NCBI GenBank assembly: GCA_934201705.1
Contig: CAKPXF010000008.1
Span: forward strand, 25,696-89,695
DNA: 64,000 nt
Direction of reading: 5' to 3'
From: an uncultured Bacilli bacterium
GTDB lineage: Bacteria; Bacillota_I; Bacilli_A; RFN20; CAG-631
Shown here: positions 63,869 to 64,000 of the stretch, one piece after another
How the letters are laid out: every line of letters starts with the position of its first letter
Position numbering within the stretch: position 1 is the stretch's first letter
The notes under the pieces: model-generated
What the model saw: the letters and a program-made list of their open reading frames with translations, nothing else
Databases searched by the model: none
What the model was told of the DNA's origin: nothing
Made by a program: the position numbers and the translations under genes

Positions 63869-63897
63869 ATTATATTGGCAAACCGATATAAAGTCAA
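63869..63897 (-). promoter_or_regulatory. Promoter and operator of the HipB/HipA-like operon
   Basis: Read on the minus strand: TTGACT (63897-63892), 17-bp spacer, TATAAT (63874-63869), a near-perfect sigma-A promoter. The spacer contains an inverted repeat TATATTGG-CAAA-CCGATATA (63871-63890 on the plus strand), a fitting site for the XRE dimer. The transcript would start only about 12 bases before the ATG. Confidence 0.82.
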
Positions 63898-64000
63898 GAA
63901 AATAAAAACCTAGTAAATATTACGTAAACGTCAAAAAATAACACGTTCAATAAAAATAAAAAGATAATCAGATATTATAGTACTTGTAACTGTAATAAAA

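Noticed and set aside
63898..64000. A further gene or promoter at the right edge.
   Set aside because: The last ~100 bases are AT-rich with no convincing frame or promoter; only a small ACGT-type dyad is visible.

Overview
The window is very AT-rich, densely coded bacterial chromosome. Gene content and order point to a low-GC Firmicute of the class Bacilli: Bacillus-like blocks (DUF896-tkt-yneF; plsY next to parE-parC; yqeG-yqeH-yhbY-nadD-yqeK-rsfS; xseA-xseB-dxs-tlyA-recN-spoIVB-spo0A; ezrA-iscS-thiI) in a compact, reduced style reminiscent of the mollicute/Erysipelotrichia side of the class. Tryptophan is TGG and TGA acts as a stop (nusB, metN), so the ordinary bacterial code applies. SpoIVB, Spo0A and a SigK/SigE-type sigma factor suggest a spore former or a lineage that has kept parts of the programme.

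Layout. 1-3.7 kb: end of pheT, malQ, rpmF. 3.7-5.1 kb: first pilin-like surface protein, behind a promoter with a 10-G tract. 5.2-6.9 kb: shortened dcw cluster (mraZ, rsmH, FtsL-like) with MraZ boxes. 7.0-15.3 kb: apt, rel, hisS, aspS, DUF896, tkt, yneF. 15.3-17.3 kb: second pilin-like protein with the same leader and a 9-G tract. 17.3-17.9 kb: decayed non-coding stretch. 17.9-24.0 kb: plsY divergent from parE-parC, which converges on the sigma factor. 24.1-28.1 kb: ribosome-assembly and NAD block. 28.2-32.2 kb: giant BspA-type leucine-rich-repeat lipoprotein. 32.2-40.3 kb: nusB, xseAB, dxs, tlyA, recN, spoIVB, spo0A. 40.4-43.1 kb: membrane protein and glycosyltransferase. 43.2-47.2 kb: ezrA, iscS, thiI. 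47.5-52.4 kb, minus strand: GH2 glycosidase, iron alcohol dehydrogenase, galM, ychF. 52.5-56.5 kb: small ORF, methionine ABC transporter, LysR regulator, LysR remnant. 56.6-63.9 kb: accessory, defence-like region.

Two things stand out. The first is a tight two-gene operon at 56.6-62.5 kb. One gene encodes a membrane protein with a TrkA-N-like Rossmann domain and a C-terminal RyR-type domain; the other encodes a Sel1-repeat/TIR/NACHT protein. I read it as a candidate abortive-infection or signalling system in which the TIR makes a NAD-derived signal and the membrane RyR protein is the responder; the domains are seen, the mechanism is inference. A HipB/HipA(CtkA)-type pair with a clear promoter and operator lies beside it. 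The second is a pair of pilin-like genes that share about 250 bp of promoter, leader and signal segment but differ downstream. Both have a poly-G run filling the -35/-10 spacer (17 bp with 10 G, 16 bp with 9 G), the layout expected of a phase-variable promoter.

I saw no rRNA, tRNA, CRISPR array or intact insertion sequence.
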